Positions 11,534 through 20,708 of a DNA stretch of 64,000 nucleotides are shown here, piece after piece. Position 1 is the stretch's first letter. The number at the start of each line of letters is the position of its first letter. A model generated the notes under the pieces. The model was not told the DNA's origin, searched no databases, and saw nothing but the letters and a program-made list of their open reading frames with translations. Where the stretch lies: positions 186,001 through 250,000 of the forward strand of contig CAVRAZ010000004.1 of the NCBI GenBank assembly GCA_963719135.1, written 5' to 3'. Made by a program: the position numbers and the translations under genes. This DNA is from CAVRAZ01 sp963719135 (lineage in GTDB: Bacteria; Pseudomonadota; Gammaproteobacteria; DSM-19610).

Positions 11534-11655
11534 CAGGGGCCGCGCCGTGTCGGTTGTCAAAGGCGCCATTTGGCCACACTTGCCCCGCGTTCTGCAAACC
11601 ATCCGGCCAAAAAATCGCTCTGAGGCGGGGTCGTCTTCTGGTATCGTTGCGCGTC

Positions 11656-13539
11656 ATGAACTGGACCACCGAACAGTCCCGAACCCTGTACAACCTGTCG
11701 CGCTGGAGCGAAGGCTACGTCAACGTCAGCACGCGCGGCACGCTGCTGCTGCGCGCGCATCCGGACCAGGCGCCGGCGGGCGTGGACCTGATCGAGGTTG
11801 CGCGCGCCATCGCCGACTCCGGGCTGAGCTGGCCGGTTCTGGTGCGTTGCAACGCGATCCTGCAGGACCGCGTGGCGCGCCTGCACGCCGCATTCGCCGA
11901 GGCGCGCGAACGCGTCGGCTACCGGCCCGGCTACACCACCGTCTATCCGATCAAGGTCAACCAGCAGTACAGCGTGGTCTCCGAGATCGTCGCAAGCCGG
12001 GCCGGCAGCGTCGGCCTGGAAGCCGGCAGCAAGCCCGAGCTGATGGCGGTGCTCGGTTTGTCGAAGCCCGACGGCATGGTCATCTGCAACGGCTACAAAG
12101 ACCGCGAATATATCCGCATCGGCCTGATCGGCCGGCGCCTGGGTCAGCGGCTGTTCCTGGTCATCGAAAAGCTGTCCGAACTGGAGCTGGTGATCGAACA
12201 GGCGCGCGCCATGAACATCATGCCGCTGCTCGGCGTGCGCGTGCGCATGGCCTCCATCGGCGCGGGCAACTGGCAGAACACCGGCGGCGAGAAGTCCAAG
12301 TTCGGCCTGCAGGCGGCGCAAATCCTGCGGCTGGTCGAGCGGCTGCGCGAAGCGGACATGCTCGATTGCCTGAAGCTGCTGCACTTTCACCTGGGTTCGC
12401 AGCTCGCCAACCTCGATGACATCCGCCACGGCGTGCGCGAGGCCGCGCGCTTCTACACGGAACTGCGCGCGCTCGGCGTGCCGCTGGAGATCGTCGACGT
12501 CGGCGGCGGTCTGGCGGTGGACTACGAAGGCACCGGTTCGCGCAACTATTGTTCGATGAACTACAGCGTGCGCGAGTACGCGCATGCCGTGGTGTCCGGC
12601 ATTCACGCCCTGTGCCGCGAAACGCAGACACCCGAGCCGGAACTCGTGACCGAATCGGGCCGCGCGATGACCGCGCACCACGCCTTTCTGATCACCAACG
12701 TCATCGACGTCGAAAGCGCCGGCCGCGGCCTCGCGCCGCCGGCGCTGGGCGACGCTGCGCCGGCCGAACTGCGCCATCTCTACGACCTGCTCAACGCCGA
12801 TGCGGAGCGGTCATCGGTCGAGCTTTACCACAACGCGCGCACGCGGCTGGAAGCGGTGATCGCCGCGTATGGCGACGGGAAGCTTAGCCTGACCGAGCGT
12901 GCCGCGGCCGAAAGCTGTTACACACGCATCTGCCTGACGCTGCGCGACCGCCTGCAGCCGCGCCTGCGCGACCACCGCGAGCTGCTGGACCTGCTGAACG
13001 AACGGCTGGCCGACAAGTATTTTCTGAATTTCTCCGTGTTCCAGTCCGTCCCCGACGTGTGGGCCATCGACCAGATATTTCCCATCGTACCTCTGCAGCG
13101 GCTCGACGAGGAACCGCAACGGCGCGCGATCCTGCAGGACCTGACCTGCGACTCGGACGGCCACATCGAGTACTACGTCGACGGCGAGGGCATCGAGAAA
13201 AGTCTGCCACTGCACGCCATCGACGACGACCCGGACTACCTGCTCGGCATCTTCATGGTCGGCGCCTACCAGGAAATACTCGGCGACATGCACAACCTGT
13301 TCGGCGACACCAACGCCGTCAACCTGGATGTCGCCGCCGACGGCCGCTTCTCGCTGAGCCAGGCCGAGCATGGCGACCGCGTCGACGAACTGCTGCGCAT
13401 CGTGCACTTCGACCCCAACCGTCTGCGCGCGGTCTATCGCCAGCGCACGCAGCAGGCCGGACTCGGCGCGCAGGAGAGCCAGCAGTACCTGTCCGAACTC
13501 GAAGCCGGTCTGTCCGGCTACACCTACCTGGAAGAATGA
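11656..13539 (+). CDS. speA: Biosynthetic arginine decarboxylase
   Basis: A PLP-dependent enzyme that decarboxylates arginine to agmatine, the first step of one route to putrescine. The 627-aa length fits the SpeA family. The start is ATG 11656 (MNWTTEQS); 34 more in-frame codons upstream fall in the shared promoter region with speE. The PLP lysine lies in YPIKVNQQ near residue 100. Further family marks are LGVRVRMAS, KFGLQAAQILRLV, FHLGSQ, VDVGGGLAVDYEG and ESGRAMTAHHAFLITNVID. The C-terminal half carries the helical insertion and ends SGYTYLEE. Its stop overlaps the next gene as ATGA (13536-13539), so the two are translationally coupled. Confidence 0.96.
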   Translation: MNWTTEQSRTLYNLSRWSEGYVNVSTRGTLLLRAHPDQAPAGVDLIEVARAIADSGLSWPVLVRCNAILQDRVARLHAAFAEARERVGYRPGYTTVYPIKVNQQYSVVSEIVASRAGSVGLEAGSKPELMAVLGLSKPDGMVICNGYKDREYIRIGLIGRRLGQRLFLVIEKLSELELVIEQARAMNIMPLLGVRVRMASIGAGNWQNTGGEKSKFGLQAAQILRLVERLREADMLDCLKLLHFHLGSQLANLDDIRHGVREAARFYTELRALGVPLEIVDVGGGLAVDYEGTGSRNYCSMNYSVREYAHAVVSGIHALCRETQTPEPELVTESGRAMTAHHAFLITNVIDVESAGRGLAPPALGDAAPAELRHLYDLLNADAERSSVELYHNARTRLEAVIAAYGDGKLSLTERAAAESCYTRICLTLRDRLQPRLRDHRELLDLLNERLADKYFLNFSVFQSVPDVWAIDQIFPIVPLQRLDEEPQRRAILQDLTCDSDGHIEYYVDGEGIEKSLPLHAIDDDPDYLLGIFMVGAYQEILGDMHNLFGDTNAVNLDVAADGRFSLSQAEHGDRVDELLRIVHFDPNRLRAVYRQRTQQAGLGAQESQQYLSELEAGLSGYTYLEE

Positions 13540-14405
13540 GCGGGCCGAGCGCGGGATTCGCCGGACTGGGCGCCATGGGCGCGCCGATGGCCGCGAACCT
13601 CGCGCGGGCCGGGTTACTGAAACGCGTCTGGAACCGCACCCGCGCAAGAGCCGACGCGTTCGCGCAGGAATTCGGCGTGCCGGTCGCGGCGTCGCTGGCC
13701 GACCTCGCGCGCGACTGCACCGAGATCCATATCTGCGTTTCGGCCGACGCCGACGTCAGGAGTGTCGTTGCCGACCTGTTGCCGCATCTGAACGCGCAGT
13801 CGGTGGTCATCGACTGTTCGACGATCAACCGCGCTACCGCATGCGAGCTGGCGGATCAGGTGCGCGCGGCGGGCGGCGACTTTCTCGACGCGCCGGTGTC
13901 CGGCGGCGTCGAGGGCGCGAGACGCGGCACGCTGGTGATGATGGTCGGCGGCGAAGCCGCGACGCTGCAGCGCGTGCGCCCGCTGCTCGAAGCGATGGCC
14001 GCGCGCGTCGAACACATGGGCGCGGCCGGCAGCGGCCAGGCCACCAAGGCCGTGAACCAGATCATGGCCGCCGGCATCAATCAGGCCGTCACTGAAGCGC
14101 TCGCTTTCGCCCAGGCGCAGAAACTCGACCTTACAAAAGTCATCGACGTGATTTCCGGCGGCGCCGCCGGCAACTGGTTTCTGCAACACCGCGGCCCGAG
14201 CATGATCCGCGACAGCTACGCGCCGGGTTTCAAGATCGCCCTGCACCACAAGGATCTGGAAATCTGCCGCGCCATGGCCGCGGAACTGAACGCTGCGCTG
14301 CCGATCGTCGAAATGACGCTGATCCACTACCGGCGGCTGATCGAGGCCGGTTTCGGCGACGAGGATATCTCGGCGTTGTTCCGGGAGAAGAGAAAGCTGT
14401 TTTGA
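13536..14405 (+). CDS. NAD(P)-dependent beta-hydroxyacid dehydrogenase
   Basis: A 289-aa member of the 3-hydroxyisobutyrate dehydrogenase / tartronate semialdehyde reductase family, which oxidises or reduces short beta-hydroxyacids. The N-terminal Rossmann fold starts with GFAGLGAMGAPMAANLARAG. DAPVSGGVEGARRGTL is the substrate-binding signature. The catalytic lysine is in GQATKAVNQIM. The C-terminal helical domain has FKIALHHKDLEI. It begins with the ATGA overlap with speA. The substrate cannot be told from sequence; the tight linkage to speA is unusual for this family and suggests either cotranscription by convenience or a role in handling aldehyde by-products (speculative). Confidence 0.88.
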   Translation: MSGPSAGFAGLGAMGAPMAANLARAGLLKRVWNRTRARADAFAQEFGVPVAASLADLARDCTEIHICVSADADVRSVVADLLPHLNAQSVVIDCSTINRATACELADQVRAAGGDFLDAPVSGGVEGARRGTLVMMVGGEAATLQRVRPLLEAMAARVEHMGAAGSGQATKAVNQIMAAGINQAVTEALAFAQAQKLDLTKVIDVISGGAAGNWFLQHRGPSMIRDSYAPGFKIALHHKDLEICRAMAAELNAALPIVEMTLIHYRRLIEAGFGDEDISALFREKRKLF

Positions 14406-14545
14406 TGCCACCGATATGGCGCTCAGAGAGTCTCGCAATGACCGTGACTTGACGTAACTTCACACAATGTTCTCGGGGCTCTTCAGCGCGTAGGCCTCGA
14501 CTGGGGTCTCGACTGGACGAATTTACTGAGGTCGATGTTTGAGGC

Positions 14546-14576
14546 TTGCAATTCAGGTTCGATACTGTATTAATAC
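14546..14576 (+). promoter_or_regulatory. Candidate promoter and operator of the restriction-modification operon
   Basis: TTGCAA (14546-14551) and TATTAA (14568-14573) are 16 bp apart. The -10 overlaps the perfect palindrome GTATTAATAC (14567-14576), which is extended by ACT and AGT flanks. It lies 18 bp upstream of the nuclease start codon. No separate controller gene is present, so any repressor would have to be one of the two enzymes or an outside protein. Confidence 0.4.
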
Positions 14577-14593
14577 ACAGTGAGGGGAGTTGG

Positions 14594-15400
14594 ATGCCGG
14601 ATGATCATCATGGAACTGACGTCGCCTCAACTCCAGGGCAAAACGCTGACCGGGTCGAGGAAATAAGGAATTGCATTTCCCAGGATGTGCTCGACCTGTA
14701 TGACGTATACGGCTACAGACATGCTGCGACTATTTTGAGACACTCTTTTCCTCAGGAGTTGAGCCAAATTGAGCGGGCACTGTTGAATTTTCGAATCACC
14801 ACGGTAGACATTGGGGTTCCAGGAGGAAATGAGTCGGTTATTCCTAAGAAAATTTCAACGATGCTTAGAGCCAATGGCTGGTATGAGACGCGGATCCAAG
14901 GGGATTTGCTGGTACGACTGATCGAGAAAGGCGAAGAAGTTCTTGAAGGCGGCAAGGTGCGAAAATACTCGCTTCCGGAAAAGGAGCCTATCCTCCTGGA
15001 AAATTACATCGATGGGCACAAAATTGATTTTGTAAGAGGGCGTGTGGCGCTTGATTTGGAATGGAACAGCAAAGATCAAACTTACGACAGAGACTTGTAT
15101 GCTTTTCGCATGTTCCACGAATGTGGCGTCATTAGTGTGGCGGCGCTGATAACACGCAGCGAAAAGTTGAACCAGGTGTTCGACGTGATCCCCAAGCGCA
15201 CGAAGGATGGAAGCCTGGAGCTGGATAGTGCAGGGAACCCAGTTCCCTGCAAAGGTAAATATGGGGCCAGCACGACCCAGATGGGTAAGTTGTTGTACCG
15301 TCTCAATACGGGCAGGCACGGCGGCTGCCCGGTCCTGGTCTTTGGAATCCGGCCGGACATCATTTCCGACTGGCCGATGAGGGCAGAGGTGATGTTATGA
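14594..15400 (+). CDS. BglII/BstYI-like type II restriction endonuclease
   Basis: A 268-aa protein that I assign to the BglII-type restriction endonuclease family. The likely metal site is D145-x8-D154-x-E156 followed by Trp-Asn, within HKIDFVRGRVALDLEWN. This parallels the Asp-x8-Glu-x-Gln triad known for BglII and BstYI, with two conservative changes. The TYDRDLYAF and CGVISVAALITRS segments that follow fit the same core. The start is ATG 14594, seven bases after GAGGGGAG; a TTG-started extension at 14546 would cover the promoter. It overlaps the methyltransferase gene as ATGA, so the two form an operon. Base composition is visibly more A/T-rich than the neighbours, consistent with acquisition by transfer. 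Confidence 0.8.
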   Translation: MPDDHHGTDVASTPGQNADRVEEIRNCISQDVLDLYDVYGYRHAATILRHSFPQELSQIERALLNFRITTVDIGVPGGNESVIPKKISTMLRANGWYETRIQGDLLVRLIEKGEEVLEGGKVRKYSLPEKEPILLENYIDGHKIDFVRGRVALDLEWNSKDQTYDRDLYAFRMFHECGVISVAALITRSEKLNQVFDVIPKRTKDGSLELDSAGNPVPCKGKYGASTTQMGKLLYRLNTGRHGGCPVLVFGIRPDIISDWPMRAEVML

Positions 15401-16044
15401 ACGCATCGGACGACCTGCTTAGAGAGGTGGGCAAGAAAAGATTCGCAACCGTTCTGGCCGATCCGCCCTGGCAGTTTCAAAACAGAACCGGAAAGATGGC
15501 GCCCGAGCACAAGAGACTCAGCCGCTATCCGACCATGACGCTGCAGGAGATAAAGGATCTGCCGGTCGAGGCCATCGTCAAGGATGCTGCGCATCTCTAT
15601 CTTTGGGTGCCCAATGCCTTGTTGGCCGACGGGCTGCAGGTCATGACGCATTGGGGTTTCACCTACAAGACCAACCTGATCTGGTACAAAATCAGAAAAG
15701 ACGGCGGGCCGGACAGGCGGGGTGTCGGGTTTTATTTTCGCAATGTAACGGAAATGATTCTCTTTGGCGTCAGGGGCAAGAATGTCAGGACGCTGCAGCC
15801 GGGCCGGAGACAGGAAAACATCATGTCCACGCAAAAGCGGGAGCACAGTCGGAAGCCCGACGAGCAATACGATTTGATCGAGGCCTGCAGTCCGGGGCCA
15901 TTCATCGAGCTGTTTGCCAGAGGTCCGAGAAAGGGGTGGTTTGTCTGGGGAAACCAGGCCGAAGCCTACCAGCCCGGTTGGGATACTTACGCCAATCATT
16001 CGCAATCCAATGTGATTCCGATTCCGCAGAGAAGGCTTCTCTAG
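15397..16044 (+). CDS. MT-A70 family adenine-N6 DNA methyltransferase
   Basis: A 215-aa S-adenosylmethionine-dependent methyltransferase of the MT-A70 class, which methylates the N6 of adenine. The catalytic motif is DPPW (in VLADPPWQF, near residue 23), followed by the family's YPTMTLQEIKDLP segment, the LYLWVPNALL strand, WGFTYKTNLIWYK, and the C-terminal cofactor region CSPGPFIELFARG and GWFVWGNQAE. The ATG at 15397 overlaps the nuclease stop. It should protect host DNA from the linked BglII-like nuclease. If that nuclease cuts a GATC-containing site, as BglII and BstYI do, the adenine of GATC is the natural target; this is inference. Confidence 0.9.
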   Translation: MNASDDLLREVGKKRFATVLADPPWQFQNRTGKMAPEHKRLSRYPTMTLQEIKDLPVEAIVKDAAHLYLWVPNALLADGLQVMTHWGFTYKTNLIWYKIRKDGGPDRRGVGFYFRNVTEMILFGVRGKNVRTLQPGRRQENIMSTQKREHSRKPDEQYDLIEACSPGPFIELFARGPRKGWFVWGNQAEAYQPGWDTYANHSQSNVIPIPQRRLL

Positions 16045-16249
16045 TTCAGATCCGGAGCAGTCGTCCAAACGGTGCGATGATTATCGGGTCTCGCACGGTC
16101 GCCTGACATGCTCGAAGGAGCGCGCTTGCCCGCGAGCTGTTGTCTCCCGCCGCGTTGGCGGCCGGCGAAGGGTGCTCTGCCGGCGCGAGCTGAGCGGCGC
16201 CTGGGCTGATTGATGCGCCCTGTTACAGAGAAGTTCCCGTTGTCTTGCT

Positions 16250-17626
16250 TCAGGCGGTTTTTACCAGCCGGTAGCAGGGGACGTATTCCTTCCCGGGAAG
16301 CTTCATCCGCTGCTGGGCCACGAAAGAAGACAGCAGTCGGTCCATCGGGCCCATGATGTCGGCGTCGCCACGGATCTCGAAGTGGCCGAACTGTTCAATG
16401 GCGCGGATGCCCTCGTCCTTGACGTTGCCGGCGACGATGCCGGAAAACACCCGGCGCAGGTTGGCGGACAGGCGGTGACGGTCCTGGTCCCTGTGCAGTT
16501 CGAGGGCGCGCATGTTCTCGTGTGTCGGCACGAAGGGTTTCTGAAATTCCTGGTCGACGTTCAACAGCCAGTTGAAGTAATAGGCGTCGTCGCGCTCCTT
16601 GCGGAACTCGCGCACCTGCTTCAGCCCCTTCTGCATTTCATGCGCGACGCGCACCGGGTCGTCGATGACGATCGTGTAGCGCTGTTGCGCCGCGAGGCCC
16701 AGCGTGTCGCCGACGAACCGGTCGAGGTGCCTGAAGTAGACTTCGGAACTCGCCGGACCGGTGAAGATCACGGGAAACGGCAAATCCGCATTGTCCGGGT
16801 GCAGCAGGATGCCCAGCAGATAAAGAATTTCCTCGGCCGTGCCTGCGCCGCCTGGAAATACCACGAAGCCGTGACCGGTGCGCACGAACGCTTCCAGGCG
16901 CTTCTCGATGTCCGGCATGATCACCAGGTCGTTGACGATCGGATTCGGCGATTCGGCGGCGATGATGCCGGGCTCGCTGATGCCCAGGTACTGGCCCCCG
17001 CCGATGCGCTGCTTGGCATGGCCGACGGCGGCGCCCTTCATCGGGCCTTTCATGGCGCCCGGACCGCAGCCGGTGCAGATGTCCATGCCGCGCAGACCGA
17101 GCTGGTAGCCGGTCTCCTTGGTGTAATCGTATTCGGAACGGCTGATCGAGTGTCCGCCCCAGCAGACCACGAGTTTGGGCGTAGTCATGGGCCGCAGAAT
17201 GCCGGCATTGCGCAGAATGTGAAACACCGCGTTGGTGACGCCGGCCGAGGTTCCGAGGTCGAACTTGGGACTGTTGTTGATCTCGTCGCTGACATAGATC
17301 ACGTCGCGCAGCACGGCGAACAGGTGCTCATTGATCCCCTTGATCATCCTGCCGTCGACGAATGCGCTGGCCGGCGCGTTCGTCACCTCGAGCTTGATGC
17401 CGCGCTCTTCCTGGATGACGCGGACGGCGAACGACCGGTAGCGTTCCAGCAGTTCCTTGCCGTCGTCCATGTTGCTGCCGCAGTTCAGCACCGCCAGCGA
17501 ACAGTTGCGGAACAGCGTATACAATCCGCCCTGGCTGGTGTCGAGCAGCTTGTTGACTTCCATTTTGGAGAGTATGTCGAGGCGGCCTTCCGGGGTAATG
17601 ACCGCGTCGATGACTTTTTCGTTCAT
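16250..17626 (-). CDS. ppnN: Pyrimidine/purine nucleotide 5'-monophosphate nucleosidase
   Basis: Cleaves nucleoside monophosphates to base and ribose 5-phosphate; in Escherichia coli PpnN (YgdH) is stimulated by (p)ppGpp. The 458-aa length and sequence follow E. coli PpnN closely, including LFRNCSLAVLN, ERGIKLE, AFVDGRMIKG, VVCWGGHSISRSEYDY, CTGCGPGAMKGPMKGAAVGH, MPDIEKRLEAFVR, FPGGAGTAEEILYLLGILLHP (the LOG-type PGGxGTxEE motif) and the C-terminal AFSGIVAGNVK-type segment (VFSGIVAGNVKDEGIRAIE). I chose ATG 17626 (MNEKVIDA); an in-frame ATG at 17659 is an alternative. It lies downstream of the SPOR gene on the same strand, 65 bp away. Confidence 0.95.
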   Translation of the reverse strand: MNEKVIDAVITPEGRLDILSKMEVNKLLDTSQGGLYTLFRNCSLAVLNCGSNMDDGKELLERYRSFAVRVIQEERGIKLEVTNAPASAFVDGRMIKGINEHLFAVLRDVIYVSDEINNSPKFDLGTSAGVTNAVFHILRNAGILRPMTTPKLVVCWGGHSISRSEYDYTKETGYQLGLRGMDICTGCGPGAMKGPMKGAAVGHAKQRIGGGQYLGISEPGIIAAESPNPIVNDLVIMPDIEKRLEAFVRTGHGFVVFPGGAGTAEEILYLLGILLHPDNADLPFPVIFTGPASSEVYFRHLDRFVGDTLGLAAQQRYTIVIDDPVRVAHEMQKGLKQVREFRKERDDAYYFNWLLNVDQEFQKPFVPTHENMRALELHRDQDRHRLSANLRRVFSGIVAGNVKDEGIRAIEQFGHFEIRGDADIMGPMDRLLSSFVAQQRMKLPGKEYVPCYRLVKTA

Positions 17627-17691
17627 GGCGTGCGTATCGCGTTCATGGGTTTTTTCCATTTCACTCGCAGTGCCGGGGAGCGCCCGAGCGG

Positions 17692-18279
17692 CTACTTGAG
17701 GCTGATCAGAATCGCCTGAATCCCGTTCTTCTCCAGCAGGTTCCTCGCCTGATTCAAATCGCGAAGAGTCTTGTAGGGGCCGACGCGCACGCGGTGCCAC
17801 TGCTCGCCGCCGTTGTCGCCCGACTGGACCCGGGTTTCAAGGCCGAGCAGCGCCAGCTTCGCCCTGAGCTGATCGGCTTGTTCCGCGTTGCGGAACGATC
17901 CGGCCTGCAGCAGATAGGTGCCGGGTTCCTCGACCTGGCGCACGCCTTCCTTCGTTTCGCCCTTGATCTCGTGCTCGGGAACCACCACCTCGACTTTCAT
18001 CTGCGGCAGTTCGTCGTAGAAAATGAACCGGCTCGGCGGCGGCGGGGGAATGGTCTTCTCCGGTTCCGGGCTGTCCTCGGGCAGTTCGTCCGCGTCGGGC
18101 AGCGCCATGGGTTCCGGGCGCGCCGGCGCCGACTCGCCGGTTGTGCCGCCGCGCAGCTTCACGTACATGAGAAACGCAACGAACAGACCGATCGCCAGAC
18201 CGGTGAGCAGCCAGGCGGCCGGCGAGGGTTTGCGGGAACGGGGTCTCGGGGCGGCGCGGTCTTTATAATCCCTGGACAT
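17692..18279 (-). CDS. SPOR-domain membrane protein, FtsN-like
   Basis: A 195-aa inner-membrane protein with a short cytoplasmic N-terminus rich in Arg and Lys, one membrane segment (about residues 21-41, WLLTGLAIGLFVAFLMYV), a Pro/Glu-rich periplasmic linker and a C-terminal SPOR domain (about 118-195, starting TYLLQAGSFRN). SPOR domains bind denuded septal peptidoglycan, so a role at the division site is likely. The start codon overlaps the argS stop by one base (TAATG, 18277-18281), so it is coupled to argS, a linkage common in Gammaproteobacteria. It is shorter than E. coli FtsN and lacks an obvious FtsA-binding extension, so calling it FtsN itself is uncertain. Confidence 0.88.
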   Translation of the reverse strand: MSRDYKDRAAPRPRSRKPSPAAWLLTGLAIGLFVAFLMYVKLRGGTTGESAPARPEPMALPDADELPEDSPEPEKTIPPPPPSRFIFYDELPQMKVEVVVPEHEIKGETKEGVRQVEEPGTYLLQAGSFRNAEQADQLRAKLALLGLETRVQSGDNGGEQWHRVRVGPYKTLRDLNQARNLLEKNGIQAILISLK

Positions 18280-20036
18280 TACATGCTCTGCGGCGCGGAT
18301 ACACCCAGCAGACCGAGGCCGTTGGCGACGACCTGGCGGGTCGCCTGAATCAGGTTCAGGCGCGCGTTGCGCAAGGCCGGTTCTTCGACCAGAAACTGGT
18401 GTGCGTTGTAATAGGTATGAAAGTCGTTGGCCAGCTCGCGCAGGTAGTGTGCAAGCTGGTGCGGCTCGTGATTGACCGCCGCCGCCTCGACCACGTCCGG
18501 ATACCGCGACAGGCTGATCAGCAGCGCCGTCTCATGCGCCTCGGTCAGCCTGGCGACCGCCCCGGCGCCGGCCGCGGAATCCCATTGCAGGCCCTTTTCA
18601 GCGAGCTGGCGGAACACGCTGCACACACGCGCGTGGGCGTACTGGATGTAGTAGACCGGATTATCGCTGGACTGCGACTTGGCCAGGTCCAGGTCGAAGT
18701 CCATGTGCTGTTCGCACTTGCGCAGCACATAGAAGAAGCGCGCGGCGTCGTTGCCGACTTCGTGGCGCAGCTCGCGCAGCGTGACGAACTCGCCCGAGCG
18801 CGTCGACATCTGCACTTTTTCGCCGCCGCGGTACAGGATCGCGAACTGCACCAGCAGCACGTCGAGCTTGCCGGCGTCGTCGCCCAGCGCGGTCAGCGCC
18901 GCCTTCACGCGCGGCACGTAACCGTGGTGATCGGCGCCCCAGATGTCGATCACGCGCGTGTAGCCGCGCTCCAGCTTGTTCATGTGATAGGCGATGTCGG
19001 ACGCGAAGTAGGTGGTCTGCCCGTTATCGCGCACCACCACGCGGTCCTTTTCGTCGCCGAACGCGGTCGAGCGGAACCAGAGCGCGCCGTCCTGTTCGTA
19101 CAGGTGGCCGGCCTGTTGCAGGCGGTCGATGGCGCGCTGCACGGCGCCGGTCTCGGCCAGGCTGCGTTCGGAAAACCATTCGTCGTAGCGCACGCCGAAA
19201 CCTTCCAGATCGGCGCGGATGTTTTCCAGTATCTCGTCCAGGCCCTGATCGAAAAACAGCCGGTACCCATCGCCCAGCGTCTGTTTGGCACGCTCGATCA
19301 GCCCGTCGATGTGTTCTTCCTTATCGCCGCCGGCCGGCGCGTCGGCGGGGATGCCGGCGAACAGGTCGGCCGTCGCGATGCGGAACCGGTCCCCGTGCGC
19401 GCGGTGCAGACTGGCGGCGATGTCCCAGACATAGTCACCCTGATAGCCGTTGCTGGGAAACGGAATCTCCTCGCCGCACAGTTCCAGATAACGCAGGAAC
19501 ACGCTGGCCGCGAGGATGTCCATCTGGCGGCCAGCGTCGTTGACGTAATACTCGCGGTGCACCTGGTAGCCGACCGCCTGCAGCAGATCGGCAACCGTCG
19601 CGCCGTAGGCCGCCCCGCGGCCGTGGCCGACGTGGAGCGGTCCGGTCGGGTTGGCGGAGACGAATTCCACCTGGACCGGCTTGCCCTGCCCCAGATCGCT
19701 GCGCCCATAGAGTTCCGCTTCGCGCAGGATGGTCTCGACGACCGAATGCCATGCGGTTTCCGTGAGATGCAGGTTGATGAAACCGGGGCCGGCGATTTCG
19801 ACCCTGGCGATCAGCGGTGAAAGCGGCAATGCGGCCACCAGTTTTTCCGCAAGCTCACGCGGTTTGCAGCGCGCCAGCCGGGCCAGCGTCAGCGCCAGGT
19901 TGGTGGCGAAATCGCCGTGCTGACGGTCGCGGGTGCGCTCCAGGGTCGCCGCGGCCGGCGCGTCGACCGGCAGGTCGCCGCGGGCGCGCAACGTCTCGAG
20001 CGCCTGATTGAGCAGTTCGGTCAGCCGGTGCTTCAT
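18279..20036 (-). CDS. argS: Arginyl-tRNA synthetase
   Basis: Charges tRNA-Arg with arginine. A class I synthetase of 585 aa. The N-terminal additional domain carries the LERTRDRQHGDFATNLAL region. The HIGH-type motif is GPLHVGHGRG near residue 130. MSTRSGEFVTLREL stands in the KMSKS position, where many ArgRS have lost the canonical lysines. The C-terminal DALR anticodon-binding domain includes PVYYIQYAHARVCSVFRQL and ends in VLGLLGVSAPQSM-like sequence. The start is ATG 20036 (MKHRLTEL); ten more in-frame codons upstream have no ribosome-binding site. It heads a small operon with the SPOR gene and probably ppnN. Confidence 0.96.
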   Translation of the reverse strand: MKHRLTELLNQALETLRARGDLPVDAPAAATLERTRDRQHGDFATNLALTLARLARCKPRELAEKLVAALPLSPLIARVEIAGPGFINLHLTETAWHSVVETILREAELYGRSDLGQGKPVQVEFVSANPTGPLHVGHGRGAAYGATVADLLQAVGYQVHREYYVNDAGRQMDILAASVFLRYLELCGEEIPFPSNGYQGDYVWDIAASLHRAHGDRFRIATADLFAGIPADAPAGGDKEEHIDGLIERAKQTLGDGYRLFFDQGLDEILENIRADLEGFGVRYDEWFSERSLAETGAVQRAIDRLQQAGHLYEQDGALWFRSTAFGDEKDRVVVRDNGQTTYFASDIAYHMNKLERGYTRVIDIWGADHHGYVPRVKAALTALGDDAGKLDVLLVQFAILYRGGEKVQMSTRSGEFVTLRELRHEVGNDAARFFYVLRKCEQHMDFDLDLAKSQSSDNPVYYIQYAHARVCSVFRQLAEKGLQWDSAAGAGAVARLTEAHETALLISLSRYPDVVEAAAVNHEPHQLAHYLRELANDFHTYYNAHQFLVEEPALRNARLNLIQATRQVVANGLGLLGVSAPQSM

Positions 20037-20204
20037 CGCGTGCAGTGATTTTTGCAAAACACACATTATCCTGCACGGCCGGGACCGGATTCAAACGGTT
20101 TCGCCGGCGGACACTACAGATCGGCGCGAGCCCGGTGGTAAGATAACCGCGAACTGAACAGCCGGCCGCCCGGCCGGGCGGCGGCGCTACAGGAGCAAAC
20201 GACG

Positions 20205-20708
20205 ATGGCATCGAAGAACGCGCTCTACGCGGCGGTATTGGTGGCGGCGGCCGGACAGGCGTCGGCGGAGGGGCTGTATGGCGGCGGCAAGATCGGTCTC
20301 ATGGATTTGGACTACCATGACACCAACGAGGCGACCAACCTCGGCGTATTGCTGGGTTACGACTTTCCGAGCCGCAACATGATCCAGGGTGCGCTGGAAG
20401 TCGAGCTGACCACGACGATTTCCGACGGCGATTTCGGTGGCCGAGGGCACTGGGACCTGGATACGCAGGCCGCGTACGGCGTGCTTAAGATCGGCGATCC
20501 GCTTTATGCCAAGCTGAAGGCCGGCCTTCTCCACGAAGAAGGTTCCACCAGCGGTCGCGGCGGTTCGTTCAACGGCAGCGACACCGGTCTGTCGGTCGGT
20601 TTCGGCGGCGGCTGGCGCCTGGCGCCCAACGTGGCCCTGGAGGCGGAGTTCACCCGCATCGAGCAGGATGTCGATTTCTGGAGCTTTGGCGCCAATTTCT
20701 ATTTCTGA
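20205..20708 (+). CDS. Outer-membrane beta-barrel protein
   Basis: A 167-aa exported protein. Residues 1-21 (MASKNALYAAVLVAAAGQASA) form a signal peptide with an AxA-type cleavage site. The mature part is built from alternating amphipathic strands rich in Gly and aromatic residues and ends in FGANFYF, the C-terminal Phe signature recognised by the BAM machinery. The size suggests an eight-stranded OmpA/OmpW-like barrel. AGGAG precedes the ATG. It is monocistronic and divergent from argS. Function is not predictable: eight-stranded barrels of this kind are usually structural or adhesion-related and too narrow for nutrients. Confidence 0.8.
   Translation: MASKNALYAAVLVAAAGQASAEGLYGGGKIGLMDLDYHDTNEATNLGVLLGYDFPSRNMIQGALEVELTTTISDGDFGGRGHWDLDTQAAYGVLKIGDPLYAKLKAGLLHEEGSTSGRGGSFNGSDTGLSVGFGGGWRLAPNVALEAEFTRIEQDVDFWSFGANFYF

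Noticed and set aside
13059..14405. A longer N-terminus for the dehydrogenase
   Set aside because: The added codons lie in another frame of speA; the ATGA overlap at 13536 is the natural start.
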